7,231 nt of DNA from positions 201,589-208,819 of the forward strand of contig NQOP01000001.1 of NCBI GenBank assembly GCA_003585845.1, read 5' to 3'. Shown piece by piece: positions 6,013-7,231 of this stretch (positions are counted from its first letter, which is position 1; each line of letters opens with the position of its first letter). This DNA comes from Bifidobacteriaceae bacterium NR021. Its GTDB lineage: Bacteria > Actinomycetota > Actinomycetes > Actinomycetales > Bifidobacteriaceae. Under the pieces are notes generated by a model that was given only the letters and a program-made list of their open reading frames with translations, made no database searches and had not been told where the DNA came from. The translations under genes and the position numbers were made by a program.

Positions 6013-6057
6013 GCCGTTAGAAATGTATTGCGTTTTGTGATTGCACTTTCTAACGGC
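6013..6057 (+). repeat. Perfect 11-bp inverted repeat between nrdD and nrdG
   Basis: GCCGTTAGAAA (6013-6023) pairs with TTTCTAACGGC (6047-6057) around a 23-nt loop. T-rich sequence follows after four bases, with interruptions. It may be a partial terminator that lowers nrdG relative to nrdD, a processing site, or a 5' structure of an nrdG transcript. Confidence 0.6.
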
Positions 6058-6115
6058 TGGATTTATTTTATTTTCGCAAATTTGGTCGTTTATTTTTTGG
6101 TTGCTTATTCGGTTT

Positions 6116-6124
6116 GGAAGGGGG
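6116..6124 (+). promoter_or_regulatory. Ribosome binding site that decides the nrdG start
   Basis: GGAAGGGGG lies 6 nt before the ATG at 6131. The reading frame is open upstream to 6041, but those 30 codons are hydrophobic, AT-rich and cross the 3' arm of the hairpin, and they have no ribosome binding site. The ATG at 6131 is therefore the start. Confidence 0.85.
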
Positions 6125-6130
6125 TTGGAT

Positions 6131-6838
6131 ATGGCTCGCATTAGTTTGCACGATTTTGCGCCTGCAGATGTGAATCGTGGGCCGTGGATTCCTACCTCTC
6201 TTTCCAATAACCCTCGCGCAGGACAGTGGTCTAGTGAGCGCATGAGCCAGGGCATGGTTGCCGATTACAAGCGTTTTTTGATGACTGACGGCGAGGGAAT
6301 TCGTTGCTCGCTTTACGTTTCCGGCTGCCCGTTCCATTGCGTTGAGTGCTATAACGAGTCGATTTGGGATTTTCGCGCGGGGCATCCTTATACTCAAAAG
6401 CTTGAAGATCAAATCATGGAAGATTTAGCGCAGCCTTATGTGCAAGGTTTAACGCTTCTTGGAGGCGAGCCGCTGCTTAATACTGGCATTTTATTGCCTC
6501 TTTGCAAGCGTATTAGAAGCGAATTTGGTCATACTAAAGACATTTGGAGTTGGACTGGATACACGTGGGAAGAGCTTATGCGCAAAGGGGAGACGCCTGA
6601 TAAGCTTGAGTTGTTACGTTACATTGATATTCTTGTTGACGGCCGTTATATGAAAGATTTGCACGATTCGCTGCTGCAATTCCGCGGTTCTAGTAATCAG
6701 CGAATTATTGACGTGCCAAAGTCGTTGGAAAATCCGCAAAATCCTCCCGTAATCTGGGAAAAGCTTCACGATCAGGAGCGTTTTATTCCGTCTATTTACG
6801 GCAAAGATCGCGCGTCTGGCGAAGGCGATGCCTCATAA
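6131..6838 (+). CDS. nrdG: Anaerobic ribonucleotide reductase activating protein (radical SAM)
   Basis: 235 residues. A radical-SAM [4Fe-4S] enzyme that cleaves S-adenosylmethionine to abstract hydrogen from the NrdD glycine (Gly758 here), creating the glycyl radical. The cluster motif CxxxCxxC is Cys66, Cys70 and Cys73 (SGCPFHCVECYN). GGEPLL at 111-116 is the SAM-binding GGE motif, and KDIWSWTGY (136-144) and RGSSNQRI (185-192) are NrdG family signatures. E. coli NrdG is 154 residues, so this one carries about 45 extra residues before the GEGIRC segment and roughly 35 after the RGSSNQ segment. It follows nrdD on the same strand across a 220-bp gap and is presumably its partner; part of its expression may come from its own promoter. 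No clear terminator follows it. Confidence 0.96.
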   Translation: MARISLHDFAPADVNRGPWIPTSLSNNPRAGQWSSERMSQGMVADYKRFLMTDGEGIRCSLYVSGCPFHCVECYNESIWDFRAGHPYTQKLEDQIMEDLAQPYVQGLTLLGGEPLLNTGILLPLCKRIRSEFGHTKDIWSWTGYTWEELMRKGETPDKLELLRYIDILVDGRYMKDLHDSLLQFRGSSNQRIIDVPKSLENPQNPPVIWEKLHDQERFIPSIYGKDRASGEGDAS

Positions 6839-6854
6839 ACCCCTGCCTGCCTTA

Positions 6855-6882
6855 TATTCAAAGGTGATATCATTAAAGAATA
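6855..6882. promoter_or_regulatory. 28-bp dyad upstream of the ABC exporter gene (possible operator)
   Basis: TATTC (6855-6859) and GAATA (6878-6882) form an exact inverted repeat, centred on the same point as the perfect palindrome TGATATCA (6865-6872), with 5-bp spacers on both sides. It lies 26 bp before the ABC exporter start. The symmetry resembles a site for a dimeric repressor; no regulator gene is visible in the window. The regulatory role is inferred. Confidence 0.4.
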
Positions 6883-6908
6883 AGTATTTAATTTAGAGTA
6901 GGGGAAGA

Positions 6909-7231
6909 ATGGCAGAGAAGTCTGAGAAGCCAAGTAAGTTTGATGAATCAAAAAAAGATTCTCATAAAAAAGACTATGCCTATTCCCCTCGAGCACTTCG
7001 AACAATACTAAGTTCTTTAAAAAAGTACCGTTTTCTTGGCGTTTTAACAGCTGTTACTATTCTCGTTGAAGCTGCTATGCAAATTGAGATCCCTACAGTA
7101 ATGTCAAATCTTATTGATTTTGGCATTATGTCACGTTCTCAAGAAGCTGTGCAATATTATGGTTTGCAATTGCTCATTTTTGCTGCAATTGCAATGATTA
7201 CAGGCATTATTTCTGGTATTTGCTGCGCGCA
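6909..7231 (+). CDS. ABC transporter permease/ATP-binding protein, N-terminus (3' partial)
   Basis: The first 107 codons of a gene that runs off the end of the window. After a hydrophilic, Lys/Ser-rich N-terminus of about 38 residues comes a first membrane segment (about 43-60), the loop IEIPTVMSNLIDFGI typical of the first helix region of type I ABC exporters, and a second hydrophobic segment from about residue 87. This fits the fused membrane-ATPase subunits of MsbA/MdlB-like exporters, which usually work as dimers or heterodimers. The ATPase domain is outside the window, so the substrate cannot be inferred. The ATG is preceded by AGGGG (6900-6904) at a short 4-nt spacing. It lies 70 bp after nrdG with no clear terminator between, so read-through is possible; a functional link to nrdG is not implied. 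Confidence 0.8.
   Translation, partial: MAEKSEKPSKFDESKKDSHKKDYAYSPRALRTILSSLKKYRFLGVLTAVTILVEAAMQIEIPTVMSNLIDFGIMSRSQEAVQYYGLQLLIFAAIAMITGIISGICCA

Noticed and set aside
6041..6130. N-terminal hydrophobic extension of NrdG as a membrane anchor
   Set aside because: The strong GGAAGGGGG before the ATG at 6131, the lack of a ribosome binding site upstream and the overlap with the hairpin arm show it is leader DNA.

Overview
The window looks like chromosomal DNA from a low-to-moderate GC member of the Bifidobacteriaceae, most likely Gardnerella or a close relative. The genus is inferred, not proven. The evidence is an actinobacterial DUF3052 protein, an actinobacterial-style DEAD-box helicase with an Arg/Gly tail, an anaerobic nrdD-nrdG pair, AT-rich codon use, and a surface protein with FIVAR-like sequence and an LSKTG sorting signal. 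I see no insertion sequence, CRISPR array, prophage gene or tRNA/rRNA.

Layout. Positions 1-285 are the end of a sortase-anchored surface protein. Two hairpins and a strong intrinsic terminator follow (296-420). The gap up to 796 has no credible protein gene. From 488 to 697 it holds nested inverted repeats ending in a terminator-like hairpin with a T-run, which is the best candidate here for an undescribed RNA or leader. A DEAD-box RNA helicase follows (797-2689). It faces a small minus-strand DUF3052 gene (2801-3223). Between these two genes are two 52-bp tandem units, each folding into a hairpin whose differences are compensated across the stem.

The divergent region 3224-3492 carries the control sites of nrdD: two NrdR-like boxes 32 bp apart, a CRP/FNR-type dyad touching the first box, and candidate promoters. 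nrdD (3493-5910) encodes the oxygen-sensitive class III ribonucleotide reductase. nrdG (6131-6838), 220 bp further on, encodes the radical-SAM enzyme that installs the glycyl radical on NrdD. The two proteins work together to supply dNTPs in anaerobic growth. The gap between them holds an 11-bp hairpin and a possible separate promoter. The window ends inside a type I ABC exporter subunit (from 6909), preceded by a 28-bp dyad that could be an operator.

The protein-coding content is ordinary core metabolism and RNA handling. The less expected signals are in the non-coding DNA (488-697, 2687-2797, 3334-3409, 6013-6057, 6855-6882) and in the repeat-built N-terminus of the helicase.
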